Source of the DNA: Bog-473 sp963737745
GTDB lineage: Bacteria; Actinomycetota; Acidimicrobiia; Acidimicrobiales; RAAP-2
Assembly: GCA_963737745.1 (NCBI GenBank)
Contig: CAVTTR010000012.1
Coordinates: forward strand, 62,001 to 126,000
Direction of reading: 5' to 3'
Length of the DNA stretch: 64,000 nt
In this document: positions 28,999 to 37,232 of the stretch, piece by piece
Layout of the letters: each line of letters opens with the position of its first letter
Position numbering within the stretch: position 1 is the stretch's first letter
Made by a program: the position numbers and the translations under genes
Notes under the pieces: generated by a model
What the model saw: the letters and a program-made list of their open reading frames with translations, nothing else
Databases searched by the model: none
Told to the model about the DNA's origin: nothing

Positions 28999-29540
28999 CC
29001 AAGCGCATCCTCCTGGTCGGCATGATGGGTGCGGGGAAGACCACGACGGGGAGGCTGGTGGCCGAGAGGCTGGGCTGGGAGTATCTCGACTCCGATGCCG
29101 AAGTGGAGCGCGAGACCGGAGCGACGGTACCCGACCTCTTTGTCCGCGACGGCGAATCCGCGTTTCGAGACGTTGAAACGCGGGTGCTCCGAAGCGCCTG
29201 CGAAAACGATGCCCCGCTCGTGTTCTCGGTGGCGGGCGGTGCCGTCTTGCGCGCCGAAAATCGTGCCCTGCTCCGCGCCAGCGGCCGCGTCGTCTGGTTG
29301 CGGGCCCGCGTGGAGACGCTCGCCCGACGGGTCGGTAAGGGGGAGGGACGACCACTCCTCGACGGCAATCCTGCCGCGGCGCTACGGACGCTCGACGCGG
29401 TCCGTCGGCCGCTCTACGCCGAAGTGGCCGACGTCGTCGTCGACGTGGATGGGCTCAGTCCCACAGAGGTGGCGGATCGGATCGTCAGCGCACAGACCCT
29501 CGGCCATGGCGTGAGCGAGCAGGCGCCGGCCGATGCGTGA
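28995..29540 (+). CDS. aroK: shikimate kinase AroK
   Basis: AroK phosphorylates shikimate at the 3-position. The 181-aa P-loop kinase has the Walker A motif GMMGAGKTT. Shikimate-binding residues are found in DSDAEVE and in FRDVETRVL, VAGGAVLR is the typical GGG strand, and GRPLLDGNP is the lid region with the catalytic Arg. ATG 28995 overlaps the aroC stop as ATGA, and the end overlaps aroB by 8 bp. Its start lies well inside a longer open frame that is antisense-like shadow. Confidence 0.95.
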   Translation: MTKRILLVGMMGAGKTTTGRLVAERLGWEYLDSDAEVERETGATVPDLFVRDGESAFRDVETRVLRSACENDAPLVFSVAGGAVLRAENRALLRASGRVVWLRARVETLARRVGKGEGRPLLDGNPAAALRTLDAVRRPLYAEVADVVVDVDGLSPTEVADRIVSAQTLGHGVSEQAPADA

Positions 29541-30594
29541 GATCCAGGTCGCCCTCGGCCCCCGTTCGTACCCGGTGATGATCGGGGATGGGGCCCGCCA
29601 TGAGCTCTCCCGGGTCGTACCGAAGGCGGCCAAGCGGGCGATGGTGGTCACCCAGGACGCGGTCGAAGAGGCGGGGTGGCTCAATGGTCTGGACCCCGGC
29701 GTCCCTTTCGAGGTCTGCACGATCGGTGACGGCGAGGGAGCGAAGACGCTGGCCACGGTCGAGAGCCTGTGCCGCCGGTTCGCGCGCGCCGGCCTTTCCC
29801 GCTCCGACGTCGTCGTCGCGGTCGGTGGTGGCATCGTGACCGACGTGGCCGGATTCGCCGCCGCCTCGTACCACCGGGGCACGCCCTACGTGAACGTCGC
29901 CACCACCTTGTTGGGCCAGGTCGATGCGGCCATCGGCGGCAAGACCGGGGTGAATTTACCGGAGGGCAAGAACCTGGTCGGTGCCTTCTGGCAACCGAGC
30001 GCCGTCCTGTGCGACACCGCGACGTTGGCCACGCTGTCGCCCCGGGAGTGGGCGTGCGGCAGGGGTGAAATGGCCAAATACGCCTTCTTGGGCGGGGCGG
30101 AGGCGGGGGCGGCCGGGCCCGGGACGGATACGGCCGATATGGAAGAGCAGGTGGCGCGCTGTGTGGCCATCAAGGCCGACGTCGTGGCGGCGGACGAGCG
30201 TGAAGGGGACCGCCGCATGGTCCTCAACTATGGGCACACGCTGGCGCACGCCCTCGAAGCGGCCGGGATGGCCGACCATCCGCAGTGGGACTTGCAACAC
30301 GGCGAGGCCGTGGCCATCGGATTGATCTTCGCCGCGTTGCTGGCCCAACGACTGGGGCGCATCGACGACACGCGGGTCAAGCAGCATCGAGCAGTGGTCG
30401 CGAGTTTCGACCTCCCCATGGACCTTCCGGCGGGCGCTGTCGCCACCGAGCTGGTCGAATTCATGGGACGCGACAAGAAGGCGCAGCAGGATCTGACGTT
30501 CGTGCTGGACGGTCCCCGGGGGGTCGAGCCGGTGCGCGGCGTGGCCGAGGTTGACGTCCTCGCTACCCTGGCAGACATGGGAGCACTGGCATGA
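29533..30594 (+). CDS. aroB: 3-dehydroquinate synthase AroB
   Basis: AroB cyclises DAHP to 3-dehydroquinate using NAD and zinc. The 353-aa protein has the NAD-binding GGGIVTDVAGFAAASYHRG, the IGGKTGVNLPEGKNLVG substrate loop, and zinc ligands in NYGHTLAHALE and LQHGEAVAIG. The short Ala/Gly segment around FLGGAEAGAAGPGTD replaces the helical insert seen in some homologues. It overlaps both flanking genes (aroK by 8 bp, aroQ by 4 bp), so the operon is translationally coupled. Confidence 0.95.
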   Translation: MREIQVALGPRSYPVMIGDGARHELSRVVPKAAKRAMVVTQDAVEEAGWLNGLDPGVPFEVCTIGDGEGAKTLATVESLCRRFARAGLSRSDVVVAVGGGIVTDVAGFAAASYHRGTPYVNVATTLLGQVDAAIGGKTGVNLPEGKNLVGAFWQPSAVLCDTATLATLSPREWACGRGEMAKYAFLGGAEAGAAGPGTDTADMEEQVARCVAIKADVVAADEREGDRRMVLNYGHTLAHALEAAGMADHPQWDLQHGEAVAIGLIFAALLAQRLGRIDDTRVKQHRAVVASFDLPMDLPAGAVATELVEFMGRDKKAQQDLTFVLDGPRGVEPVRGVAEVDVLATLADMGALA

Positions 30595-31037
30595 GCGGCC
30601 TCGTGGTGCTTTTGTCGGGGCCGAACCTCAACCTGCTGGGCGAGCGCGAGCCGGCCATCTACGGCACCCAGACCTTGGCCGACCACGTGGACCGGGCCGA
30701 GGCAACGGCGGCTCGTCACGGCCTGAAACTCGAGCATCTCCAGTCGAATTTCGAGGGCGCCCTGGTGGAGGCCGTCCACGACGCCCGGGGTCGGGCGGCG
30801 GCTCTCATCATCAATGCCGGGGCGCTCAGCCACACGTCGTGGTCCCTACACGATGCGGTGGCGGCCTTCGAGGGGCCGGCCATCGAACTCCATCTCTCGA
30901 ATCCGGCCGCCCGTGAGCCCTTTCGTCACACGTCGGTACTGGCACCGGTCTCCGCCGGGCTCGTGGCCGGCTTCGGAGGGCTCGGGTATGCACTCGCTGT
31001 CGACGCCGTCGCGCAGCTTTTGAAGGGAGATACATGA
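30591..31037 (+). CDS. aroQ: type II 3-dehydroquinate dehydratase AroQ
   Basis: This dodecameric-type dehydratase turns 3-dehydroquinate into 3-dehydroshikimate. The 148-aa protein shows the flavodoxin-like type II motifs GPNLNLLGEREPAIYG (catalytic Tyr in IYG), QSNFEGALVEAVHDA, INAGALSHTSWSLHDA and IELHLSNPAAREPFRHTS. The size is typical. ATG 30591 overlaps aroB, and its stop overlaps the peptidase ATG. Shikimate dehydrogenase aroE and EPSP synthase aroA are not in this window. Confidence 0.96.
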   Translation: MSGLVVLLSGPNLNLLGEREPAIYGTQTLADHVDRAEATAARHGLKLEHLQSNFEGALVEAVHDARGRAAALIINAGALSHTSWSLHDAVAAFEGPAIELHLSNPAAREPFRHTSVLAPVSAGLVAGFGGLGYALAVDAVAQLLKGDT

Positions 31038-32137
31038 CCACACTGCCCCCCATGTCCGTGTCCGGCCGGCTCGATGCCCTCCGAGCGCGATTCGACGGCT
31101 TCGACGCCCTCGTGGTCACGACGCTGCCCAACATCCGCTACCTGACCGGGTTCACCGGTTCGGCCGGGCTCCTGGCCGTGACGCCGCGGGGAGCGCTCTT
31201 TACGACCGACGGCCGTTACCGGACCCAGTCGGCCAAACAGGTGAGCGAGGCGTCGGCGGACGTCGACATCACCATCGGCAACGGGACCGAGCAGCGCAAG
31301 GCCATATCCGACTTTCTCTCCGCCTCGCCCCGGGTGGGCCTCGAGGCGGACAACGTGACCTGGTCGGGCCAGCGGACGTGGGCCTCGTTGTTGACCTCGG
31401 CCGAGCTGGTGCCCACCTCCAACGCCGTCGAAGCGCTGCGCGAGGTGAAGGACGCGGCGGAGATCGCGCTCATGGAACGTGCTGCCGCCATCGCCGACGC
31501 CGCGCTGTACGAGGTGCTTCCGCTCATGTCCGAGGGTGCGACCGAGGAGCAGTTCGCTTTGGCGCTCGACTCCGCCATGCGGCGGGGCGGAGCCGAGAGC
31601 ACCGCCTTCGAGACCATCGTGGCGGCCGGCGAGAACTCGGCCATGCCCCATCACCGGCCCGGCTCGCGGCCTATCCGTCAGGGCGACGCGGTCGTGGTGG
31701 ACTTCGGGGCCACCTATGCCGGGTACCGCTCCGACATGACCCGCACGTTCTGCGTCGGGGTCGAGCCGGAGGGCGACATGGCCCGGGTATTCGCCGTCGT
31801 GGGCGCCTCGCAGGCGGCCGGGGCCGATGCGGTGCGGCCCGGCATCTTGGCCAAGGAAGTGGACGAGGTCTGCCGCGCCATCATCGCCGACGCCGGTTGG
31901 GCCGATCGCTTTGAGCACGGTACTGGCCACGGCGTGGGCCTCGACATCCACGAGGCACCGACGGTGAGCCAGTTGGGCACTGCTACCCTGGCTCCCGGCT
32001 TCGTTGTCACCGTCGAGCCCGGTGTCTACCTTCCCGGTCAAGGTGGCGTACGCATCGAGGACACCCTGGTGGTGACCGAGGGTGGCAGCCGGCCCTTAAC
32101 TCACTTCACGAAGGACATTCATGGCATTCTCCACTAA
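31034..32137 (+). CDS. pepQ: M24-family aminopeptidase (Xaa-Pro peptidase, PepQ/PepP-like)
   Basis: This 367-aa protein has an N-terminal creatinase-like domain (LPNIRYLTGFTGSAGLL) and a C-terminal pita-bread catalytic domain. Metal ligands are seen in VVDFGATYAGYRSDMTRTF (two Asp), FEHGTGHGVGLDIHEAP (His), and VTVEPGVYLPGQGGVRIED (two Glu). It is thus a dinuclear metallopeptidase, most likely cleaving X-Pro bonds. In actinobacteria such a gene regularly sits between aroQ and efp. The end overlaps efp by 17 bp, and the start overlaps aroQ as ATGA. Confidence 0.9.
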   Translation: MTTLPPMSVSGRLDALRARFDGFDALVVTTLPNIRYLTGFTGSAGLLAVTPRGALFTTDGRYRTQSAKQVSEASADVDITIGNGTEQRKAISDFLSASPRVGLEADNVTWSGQRTWASLLTSAELVPTSNAVEALREVKDAAEIALMERAAAIADAALYEVLPLMSEGATEEQFALALDSAMRRGGAESTAFETIVAAGENSAMPHHRPGSRPIRQGDAVVVDFGATYAGYRSDMTRTFCVGVEPEGDMARVFAVVGASQAAGADAVRPGILAKEVDEVCRAIIADAGWADRFEHGTGHGVGLDIHEAPTVSQLGTATLAPGFVVTVEPGVYLPGQGGVRIEDTLVVTEGGSRPLTHFTKDIHGILH

Positions 32138-32681
32138 CGACTTGAAAAACGGCATGAGCCTCAACCTGCCCGAAGGGTTGTTCAGCGTCGTCGAGTTCCA
32201 ACACGTCAAGCCGGGCAAGGGTGGCGCGTTCGTGCGCACCAAGCTCAAGAACCTGCGCAGTGGCGCGGTGATCGAGCGCACGTATCGAGCGGACGAGAAG
32301 CTCGACCAAGCCATCATCGACAAGCGCGACATGCAGTTCCTCTACCGCGACGGCACCGATTACGTCTTCATGGACACCAGCACCTACGAGCAGATGCAGG
32401 CGTCGCCCGACACGCTCGGCACTGCGCCCGACTATCTCAAGGAAGGCGATGAGGCCAACCTGCAGATGTACAACGGCGAGATCGTCGGCGTCGATCTTCC
32501 TGCTTCGGTAGAGCTCAATGTGACCGAGACCGAGCCCGGATTACAGGGCGATCGGGTGTCGGGGGCGCGCAAGCCGGCCACACTGCAGACAGGGCTGATC
32601 GTGCAGGTTCCGTTGTTCATCAACCCGGGCGACACCATCAAGGTCGACACCCGCACCGGCGAGTATTTGACGCGGGCTTGA
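32121..32681 (+). CDS. efp: translation elongation factor P
   Basis: EF-P relieves ribosome stalling at polyproline stretches. The 186-aa protein has the KOW-like domain I with the tip motif KPGKGGA; Lys33 is the residue that other bacteria may modify. Two OB domains follow, and the C-terminal LFINPGDTIKVDTRTGEYL is diagnostic. No EpmA-like modification gene is near. ATG 32121 lies within the end of the peptidase gene, so translation is coupled. Several proteins in this window (the RDD protein, for one) are Pro-rich and would be expected clients. Confidence 0.96.
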   Translation: MAFSTNDLKNGMSLNLPEGLFSVVEFQHVKPGKGGAFVRTKLKNLRSGAVIERTYRADEKLDQAIIDKRDMQFLYRDGTDYVFMDTSTYEQMQASPDTLGTAPDYLKEGDEANLQMYNGEIVGVDLPASVELNVTETEPGLQGDRVSGARKPATLQTGLIVQVPLFINPGDTIKVDTRTGEYLTRA

Positions 32682-32692
32682 GCCGGGCCAAG

Positions 32693-33152
32693 GTGCCGGC
32701 GCCAGAAGCAGAAGACGCCAGCGCCCGCCAGAGCCAGCGTCGACGCCGACGCTCCGCGCCACCAACAACGAGAACGTGCGCTCTCGTTGCTCTATGAGGC
32801 CGAGCTCAAGGGGGAAAGCCCCTCGCAGGTCGTCAAGGCTCTGCCGGTACGGCCCGACGCGTACGTCTGCACGCTGCTCGAGGGCGCGGAGTCGACTCGG
32901 GACGAGGCCGAGAAGTTGATCACCGCCGCCTCGGTTGGTTGGCCACTCGACCGCATGGCGGTCATCGATCGATTGGTCTTGCGCCTGGCCGTGGCCGAGC
33001 TGCTCGACGCCAATGGGCCGCCGCTGGCCGTGGTCATCGACGAGGCGGTCGAACTGGTCAAGACGTACTCCACTGATGAGTCGGGCTCCTTCGTCAACGG
33101 GATCCTCTCGACCATCGCTGCGGAGGTGCGGGGAGGCGAACGTCCGCGATAA
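32693..33152 (+). CDS. nusB: transcription antitermination factor NusB (frameshifted N-terminus)
   Basis: NusB binds boxA RNA with NusE during rRNA antitermination. The main frame gives RHQQRERALSLLYEAELKGE, VDELVE-like IDEAVELVKTYSTDESGSF and VNGILSTIA, all typical. This frame has no start codon before the efp stop. A second frame begins at GTG 32693 (or TTG 32678, overlapping the efp stop) with an acidic then Arg-rich tail, and joins the main frame near 32757. I therefore infer a one-base error there. The product is about 153 aa. It is followed by the pyr leader. Confidence 0.85.
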
Positions 33153-33172
33153 GGTGTCCATCTGACCGTCAA

Positions 33173-33206
33173 GTGAGTCCCGTGAGGCTCATACGGACAG
33201 GAGGAG
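33173..33206 (+). promoter_or_regulatory. PyrR-binding RNA hairpin followed by the pyrR ribosome-binding site
   Basis: AGTCCCGTGAGGCT at 33176-33189 matches the known PyrR-binding loop consensus ARUCCNGNGAGGYU at every fixed position. GTGAG (33173-33177) pairs with CTCAT (33188-33192) to close the loop, and outer CCGT...ACGG and TGTCC...GGACA pairs extend the stem. The ribosome-binding site AGGAGGAG follows at 33199-33206. PyrR with UMP bound here could block translation of the pyr operon, as described for mycobacterial pyr leaders. Confidence 0.8.
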
Positions 33207-33257
33207 CAGTGGCCGAACGCGAACGCAGTCAGTACGCGACCCCTCGGGGGCGTATTC

Positions 33258-33779
33258 GTGGCCCACTCCCAAGTTCTCTCCCCGGCCGACGTCCAGCGCG
33301 CCCTGACGCGCATGTCACACGAGGTGGTCGAGCGCAACGGGGGCACCGAGGACGTGGTCCTGATCGGGTTGCAGACGGGCGGTGTCCCGCTGGCGGCTCG
33401 CATGGCAGACATGCTCGGCCAGATCGAAGGAGCCACCTTGCCTGTCGGCTGCCTCGATGTGGCCTTCTACCGTGACGATGTCGGCCTGCGCCCCGTCCTC
33501 CCCGAAGCGGTCACCAACATTCCGGGGGACTTGACCGGCAAGGTCGTGGTGCTGGTCGACGACGTGCTCTTCACCGGGCGCACCATCCGGGCCGCCCTCA
33601 ATGCGCTGAATGACTTCGGCCGGGCCCGGGCCGTGCAGCTGGCCGTGATGATCGACCGGGGTCACCGGGAGCTGCCCATCCGGCCCGACTTCGTGGGCAA
33701 GAACCTGCCCACCCAGCGCGAAGAGATGGTCGATGTCGGTGACGAGGGTGTCTGGATCGGCACCCTGGAGAACAAATGA
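33258..33779 (+). CDS. pyrR: PyrR, pyr-operon RNA-binding regulator and uracil phosphoribosyltransferase
   Basis: PyrR senses UMP, binds pyr mRNA and also makes UMP from uracil and PRPP. The 173-aa frame aligns from SQVLSPADVQRALTRMSHE onward. It has the PRPP-binding VVVLVDDVLFTGRTIRAAL and the family segment DRGHRELPIRPDFVGKNLPT. GTG 33258 has only a weak ribosome site. A better site (AGGAGGAG) precedes GTG 33209, whose frame (AERERSQYATPRG) would have to join near 33247 at a G run by a one-base correction. So the real start may be 33209, adding about 17 residues as in Streptomyces PyrR. It overlaps pyrB as ATGA. Confidence 0.93.
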   Translation: MAHSQVLSPADVQRALTRMSHEVVERNGGTEDVVLIGLQTGGVPLAARMADMLGQIEGATLPVGCLDVAFYRDDVGLRPVLPEAVTNIPGDLTGKVVVLVDDVLFTGRTIRAALNALNDFGRARAVQLAVMIDRGHRELPIRPDFVGKNLPTQREEMVDVGDEGVWIGTLENK

Positions 33780-34765
33780 ATCGCCCCCATCACCTCCTTT
33801 CGATCGCAGACCTCGGACGCGACGGCATCGCCGAGGTGCTGCGGGTGGCCGAGGCCTTCGCCGAAGTCGAGCGCCGCTCGGTGCCCAAGGTGCCGACGTT
33901 GCGGGGCAAGGTCGTGGCCACGCTCTTCTTCGAGGAGTCGACCCGGACCAGGCTCTCCTTCGAGACGGCGGCCAAGCGGCTCTCGGCCGATGTGCTCTCC
34001 CTGGCCGTGGCCAACTCGTCGGTCAAGAAGGGCGAGTCGCTGCGCGACACCGTCGAGACGGTCGAGGCGATGGGCATCGACGCCCTGATCATCCGCCACG
34101 CCTCCGCCGGCGCGCCGCACCGCGTGGCGCAATGGGCGACCCGAGCCCGCGTCATCAACGCCGGCGACGGGTGGCACGAGCACCCGACCCAGGCGCTCCT
34201 CGACTGCTTCACCGTGCGCCAGGTCCTGGCCGAACGCAAGGGAGCGGCCCCCGAGGAACTTGGGATCGACTGCTTCGACGGCTTGCGGGTGCTCATCGTG
34301 GGCGACATTCGCCACAGCCGGGTGGCCCGCTCCGAGGTCCTGGCCTACACCGCCCTCGGCGCCCGGGTCACGCTGGCCGCTCCGGGCAGCCTGCTTCCGC
34401 CCTCGCTCGAGGGGTGGCCGGTCACGGTGGCCCCGGACTTCGACGCCGCCCTGGGCGAGGCCGACGTGGTCTCCTTGCTCCGCCTGCAGGCCGAACGCGG
34501 CAGCGGTTCGTTTGTCCCCAGTTTGCGTGAGTACACCGCCGGCTGGGGCCTGACCTCTCGTCGGGTGGACCTCTTGTGCGACGACGCCATCGTCACGCAC
34601 CCCGGTCCCATGGTGCGCGGGGTCGAGATCGCGTCCGACGTGGCCGATCTGCCCCGGACCGTGGTCACCCAACAGGTCACCAACGGGGTGGCCGTGCGCA
34701 TGGCCATTCTCTTTCTGCTGCTCGGCGGTGAGTGGTCCGGCGAGGCTGAGGTGAGCCATGTCTGA
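33776..34765 (+). CDS. pyrB: aspartate carbamoyltransferase catalytic subunit PyrB
   Basis: PyrB joins carbamoyl phosphate and aspartate, the committed step of pyrimidine synthesis. The 329-aa protein has the carbamoyl-phosphate loop FFEESTRTRLSFE, the NSSVKKGESLRDT 80s-type loop, HPTQALLDCFTV, and HPGPMVRGVEI at the C-terminus. No regulatory pyrI gene is adjacent, as in other actinobacteria. ATG 33776 overlaps the pyrR stop. Its last codons (AEVSHV) are part of a 16-bp tandem triplication that runs into pyrC. Confidence 0.96.
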   Translation: MNRPHHLLSIADLGRDGIAEVLRVAEAFAEVERRSVPKVPTLRGKVVATLFFEESTRTRLSFETAAKRLSADVLSLAVANSSVKKGESLRDTVETVEAMGIDALIIRHASAGAPHRVAQWATRARVINAGDGWHEHPTQALLDCFTVRQVLAERKGAAPEELGIDCFDGLRVLIVGDIRHSRVARSEVLAYTALGARVTLAAPGSLLPPSLEGWPVTVAPDFDAALGEADVVSLLRLQAERGSGSFVPSLREYTAGWGLTSRRVDLLCDDAIVTHPGPMVRGVEIASDVADLPRTVVTQQVTNGVAVRMAILFLLLGGEWSGEAEVSHV

Positions 34766-34793
34766 GGTAACCCATGTCTGAGGTGACCGTTGT
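34746..34793 (+). repeat. three 16-bp tandem units across the pyrB-pyrC junction
   Basis: CTGAGGTGAGCCATGT, CTGAGGTAACCCATGT and CTGAGGTGACCGTTGT follow in series. The first encodes the end of PyrB, the third the start of PyrC. The middle unit leaves a decoy ATG at 34758 that reads seven codons (MSEVTHV) and stops. Because 16 is not a multiple of three, each copy shifts frame, yet the peptide EV(S/T)(H/V)V recurs. Confidence 0.8.
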
Positions 34794-36096
34794 GCTGCGC
34801 GGCGGCACCGTCGTGACCCCCGACGGCCTGCAGAGGCTCGATGTTGCCCTCGGTGAGAGCGGCGTGGTCGGGTTGGCCGAGACCATCGAGTCGGCTCCTG
34901 GTGCGCTGGTGCTCGATGCGCGGAGTTGTCTCATCGCTCCCGGCCTCGTCGATCTGCACACCCACTTGCGCCAGCCCGGCCGCGAGGAGGCCGAGACCGT
35001 GGAGACCGGCGCCCGAGCGGCGGCGCTCGGCGGGTACACCGCGGTCGTCGCCATGCCCAACACCGAGCCGGCCATCGATTCCGCCGGTGTGGCGCGCGAC
35101 GTGCTCGCCCTCGGGCGCAGCGCACTGGCAGAAGTTGCGGTATCGGGCGCCATCACGGTCGGGCGGGCCGGGCAGGCCCTTGCTCCTCTGGGGGAGTTGG
35201 CGGAGTTGGGTGTGCGCATCTTCACCGACGATGGCGCCGGGGTGCAGGACGGCGCGCTCATGCGCCGCGCCCTCGACTACGCCAAGGGACTCGGGGTCAC
35301 GTTGGCCCAGCATTGCGAGGACGAGCATCTTGCCTCGGGCGGGACCATGCACGAGGGGTGCTGGTCCAGTCGGCTCGGGCTGCCCGGCATCCCGGCTGCG
35401 GCCGAGGAGTCGATGGTGGCCCGCGACATCCAACTGGTCCGGCTCACCGGCGCCCCCGTGCACTTCTTGCACCTCTCGACCGCAGGCTCGGTGGAGCTCG
35501 TTCGTCAGGCCAAGGCGGAAGGTCTCCCGGTGACGGCGGAAGCAGCGCCGCATCACATGCTGTTGACCCACGCCGAGGTGGCCGATTACGACCCGGTGTT
35601 CAAGGTCAATCCACCCCTGCGGACCGACAGTGATGTGGCGGCGGTGATCGCCGGGCTCTGCGACGGGACCATCGATGCGGTGGCGACCGATCATGCGCCG
35701 CACGCGCCCGAGGCCAAGGACGTGCCATTCGACCAGGCGCCGCCCGGGATGCTCGGATTGCAAACAGCGCTGCCGTTGGCCTGGCAGGTGCTCTCACCGC
35801 TGCTCTCGCCCGAGCGGATCTTCGCGCTGATGAGCACCCAGCCCGCCGCCATAGCCGGCCTGAGCAAGACCGACGCTCGTCGGGCCGGCCACAGCGCGCA
35901 CGGAGGCCCGATCGAACTGGGTTCAGCGGCCAACCTCTGCGTCTTCGACCCGACCGCTTCGACCATGGTGGACCCGGGCCGCCTGGCCAGTCGCAGCCGC
36001 AACACGCCCTATGCCGGGCGGACCTTCACGGGCGCGGTGCGCCATACGATCCTGCGCGGCGAGCCGGTCGTGATCGACGGGGTGGCACAGCGGTGA
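34774..36096 (+). CDS. pyrC: dihydroorotase PyrC
   Basis: PyrC cyclises N-carbamoyl-aspartate to dihydroorotate. The 440-aa type I amidohydrolase has the zinc-binding DLHTHLRQPGREEAET (HxH), later His in AQHCEDEHL and FLHLSTAG, and the catalytic Asp in ATDHAPHAPE. The C-terminal strand ends in TFTGAVRHTILRGEPV. ATG 34774 is the second of two near-identical start contexts 16 bp apart; the first, at 34758, gives only a seven-residue peptide. Its end overlaps carA as GTGA. Confidence 0.95.
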   Translation: MSEVTVVLRGGTVVTPDGLQRLDVALGESGVVGLAETIESAPGALVLDARSCLIAPGLVDLHTHLRQPGREEAETVETGARAAALGGYTAVVAMPNTEPAIDSAGVARDVLALGRSALAEVAVSGAITVGRAGQALAPLGELAELGVRIFTDDGAGVQDGALMRRALDYAKGLGVTLAQHCEDEHLASGGTMHEGCWSSRLGLPGIPAAAEESMVARDIQLVRLTGAPVHFLHLSTAGSVELVRQAKAEGLPVTAEAAPHHMLLTHAEVADYDPVFKVNPPLRTDSDVAAVIAGLCDGTIDAVATDHAPHAPEAKDVPFDQAPPGMLGLQTALPLAWQVLSPLLSPERIFALMSTQPAAIAGLSKTDARRAGHSAHGGPIELGSAANLCVFDPTASTMVDPGRLASRSRNTPYAGRTFTGAVRHTILRGEPVVIDGVAQR

Positions 36097-37208
36097 GACG
36101 GGTGATCATCAACCCAGAAGAACGTCCGCCCGCCCTGCTGGTGACCGCCGACGGCGTCGTCTTCGCCGGCGAGGCGGCCGGCGCCTCGGTTCCCGTGGCC
36201 ACGGGTGAGTTGGTATTCAACACGGCGATGAGCGGCTACCAAGAGATCATCTCGGATCCTTCCTACGCCGGGCAGGTGGTGGCATTCACCAACACGCACA
36301 TCGGTAACTACGGGACCAACGCCGAGGATGACGAGGCCCTGCGTCCCTTCTGCCGGGGCATCGTGGTGCGCGATCTCACGGTCGACCCCTCGAACTGGCG
36401 GTCGTCGGAGGGCCTCGAGGGCTTTCTGCAGCGTCACGACCTGCCCGCCATCACGGGCGTGGACACGCGGCGCCTGACCCGCCACATACGTCAGGTGGGC
36501 TCGGTCCCGTGCGCCTTCGGCACGGCCAGCGAAACCGAATTGCGGGCCGCCGCGGCCTCGGCCCCGACCACCGACGGCGTGGATCTGGTCTCGGGCGTGA
36601 CGGCCGCCGCCTCCGCCACCTACGGGGACGGGGCCTTGCGCATCGTGGCCTTCGACTTCGGCGTGAAGACGGCCATGGTGCGCCAGTTGGCCGCCCTCGG
36701 CACGGTGACGGTCGTGCCGGCCGCAACATCGGCCGCAGAGGTGCTCGCCCTCGATCCCGACGGCGTCTTTCTCTCCAACGGCCCCGGGGATCCCGCCGCC
36801 CTCACCGGCCCGCGCGACGTCATCGCCGACCTGTTGGGGCGGGTGCCCATCTTCGGGATCTGTCTGGGCCACCAGCTGCTTTCCGCCGCGTTGGGTGGCA
36901 CCACGTACAAGCTCCCCTTCGGGCATCACGGGGCCAATCACCCGGTGCAGCGACTGGCCACCGGCGTGGTCGAGATCACCAGCCAGAATCACAACTACGC
37001 CGTGGCTGCCGGCTCGGTGCCCGACGCCGAGGTGACCCACGTCAATCTCAACGACGGGGTCATCGAAGGGATCCGCGCCCCGAAGGCATCGGCCTTCTCG
37101 GTCCAGTACCACCCCGAGGCCGCACCGGGGCCGCATGACGCCCGCTACCTCTTCGGCGAGTTCCGCTCGCTGATGGGGGAGCCGACCGCACGCGCCGGAC
37201 AGCGCTGA
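36093..37208 (+). CDS. carA: carbamoyl-phosphate synthase small subunit CarA
   Basis: CarA is the glutaminase that feeds ammonia to CarB. The 371-aa protein has the N-terminal small-subunit domain (GELVFNTAMSGYQEIISDPS, then FTNTHIGNYG) and a C-terminal class I amidotransferase domain. The nucleophile Cys is in FGICLGHQLL, and the His/Glu pair is in FSVQYHPEAAPGP. The oxyanion motif is LSNGPGDP. Its GTG start overlaps pyrC. It supplies carbamoyl phosphate for both pyrimidine and arginine synthesis. Confidence 0.96.
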   Translation: MRRVIINPEERPPALLVTADGVVFAGEAAGASVPVATGELVFNTAMSGYQEIISDPSYAGQVVAFTNTHIGNYGTNAEDDEALRPFCRGIVVRDLTVDPSNWRSSEGLEGFLQRHDLPAITGVDTRRLTRHIRQVGSVPCAFGTASETELRAAAASAPTTDGVDLVSGVTAAASATYGDGALRIVAFDFGVKTAMVRQLAALGTVTVVPAATSAAEVLALDPDGVFLSNGPGDPAALTGPRDVIADLLGRVPIFGICLGHQLLSAALGGTTYKLPFGHHGANHPVQRLATGVVEITSQNHNYAVAAGSVPDAEVTHVNLNDGVIEGIRAPKASAFSVQYHPEAAPGPHDARYLFGEFRSLMGEPTARAGQR

Positions 37209-37232
37209 ACAAGAAGGACAGGGGACCTCACC

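Noticed and set aside
33173..33475. A leader-peptide gene before pyrR
   Set aside because: The frame passes through the PyrR hairpin and then continues out of frame across pyrR. The hairpin and the ribosome site explain the region better.
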